Shown one piece after another: positions 34,508 through 35,050 of a stretch of 35,050 nt of DNA. Position 1 is the first letter of the stretch. Each line of letters starts with the position of its first letter. The stretch comes from Kiloniellaceae bacterium (lineage in GTDB: Bacteria; Pseudomonadota; Alphaproteobacteria; Kiloniellales; J153). A model generated the notes under the pieces. The model did not search any database and was not told the origin of the DNA. It saw nothing but the letters and a program-made list of their open reading frames with translations. Where the stretch lies: assembly GCA_021776055.1 (NCBI GenBank), contig JAJFGP010000076.1, positions 1-35,050 of the forward strand, read 5' to 3'. The translations under genes were made by a program, and so were the position numbers.

Positions 34508-35050
<543 letters not shown>

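Overview
The window is high-GC DNA, densely coded on both strands. It looks like a chromosomal segment of an alphaproteobacterium of the Rhodospirillales type. The evidence is a GlnB-GlnA pair behind a sigma-54-type promoter, a complete five-gene Liv amino-acid ABC operon, an Rrf2-sufB-sufC order at the right end, and a dispersed intergenic palindrome of a kind common in alphaproteobacteria. No phage, insertion sequence, CRISPR array or rRNA was found; there is one tRNA (His). The taxonomy is inferred from gene content and was not tested by a search.

Layout. 1-4945, mostly minus strand: end of a Sel1-repeat protein, tRNA-His with its promoter, a ferric-reductase-type membrane protein, a DUF2207-LemA pair, and a Popeye-domain membrane protein. 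5068-8253, plus: PLP aminotransferase, glnB, glnA. 8250-13808: a protein fusing a cysteine-less peroxiredoxin-like domain to a 2OG-Fe(II) oxygenase (minus), a LuxR-type regulator, three tandem small lipoproteins that all end in RGD, a 74-residue protein (minus), and a small helix-turn-helix protein behind a promoter that carries three copies of a 17-bp TAGG-N9-CCTA site. 13823-16809, minus: a four-gene operon of thioesterase, secreted protein, FkbM methyltransferase and M20 peptidase. 16920-22098: parE, a lipoprotein, an alpha/beta hydrolase (minus), and a DEAD-box RNA helicase ending in a strong terminator. 22218-27115, plus: a stand-alone Lrp/AsnC ligand-binding domain, then livK-H-M-G-F. 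27246-32174: iron-type alcohol dehydrogenase (minus), MFS transporter (plus), Sel1 protein (minus), and two P460-type c-heme proteins (minus). 32458-35050, plus: the Suf regulator, sufB, and sufC, which runs off the window.

Most of these modules are ordinary housekeeping: nitrogen assimilation (GlnB/GlnA), amino-acid uptake (Liv with a RAM-domain protein) and Fe-S assembly (Suf, with an operator-like repeat at its promoter). The most unusual object is the exported protein at 30216-31346. Its first half is about 160 residues of CxxCxxC repeats (CNPCNPC blocks, 37 cysteines), followed by a cytochrome P460-like domain with a CxxCH heme site. The next gene upstream encodes a paralogue of the heme domain without the repeats. 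The repeat units differ at silent sites but keep their protein sequence, so the cysteine array looks selected. Other points worth a second look are the triple operator at 13375-13472, the catalytically altered peroxiredoxin/oxygenase fusion, the RGD-ended lipoprotein trio, and an alcohol dehydrogenase whose best-placed start codon is AUA.
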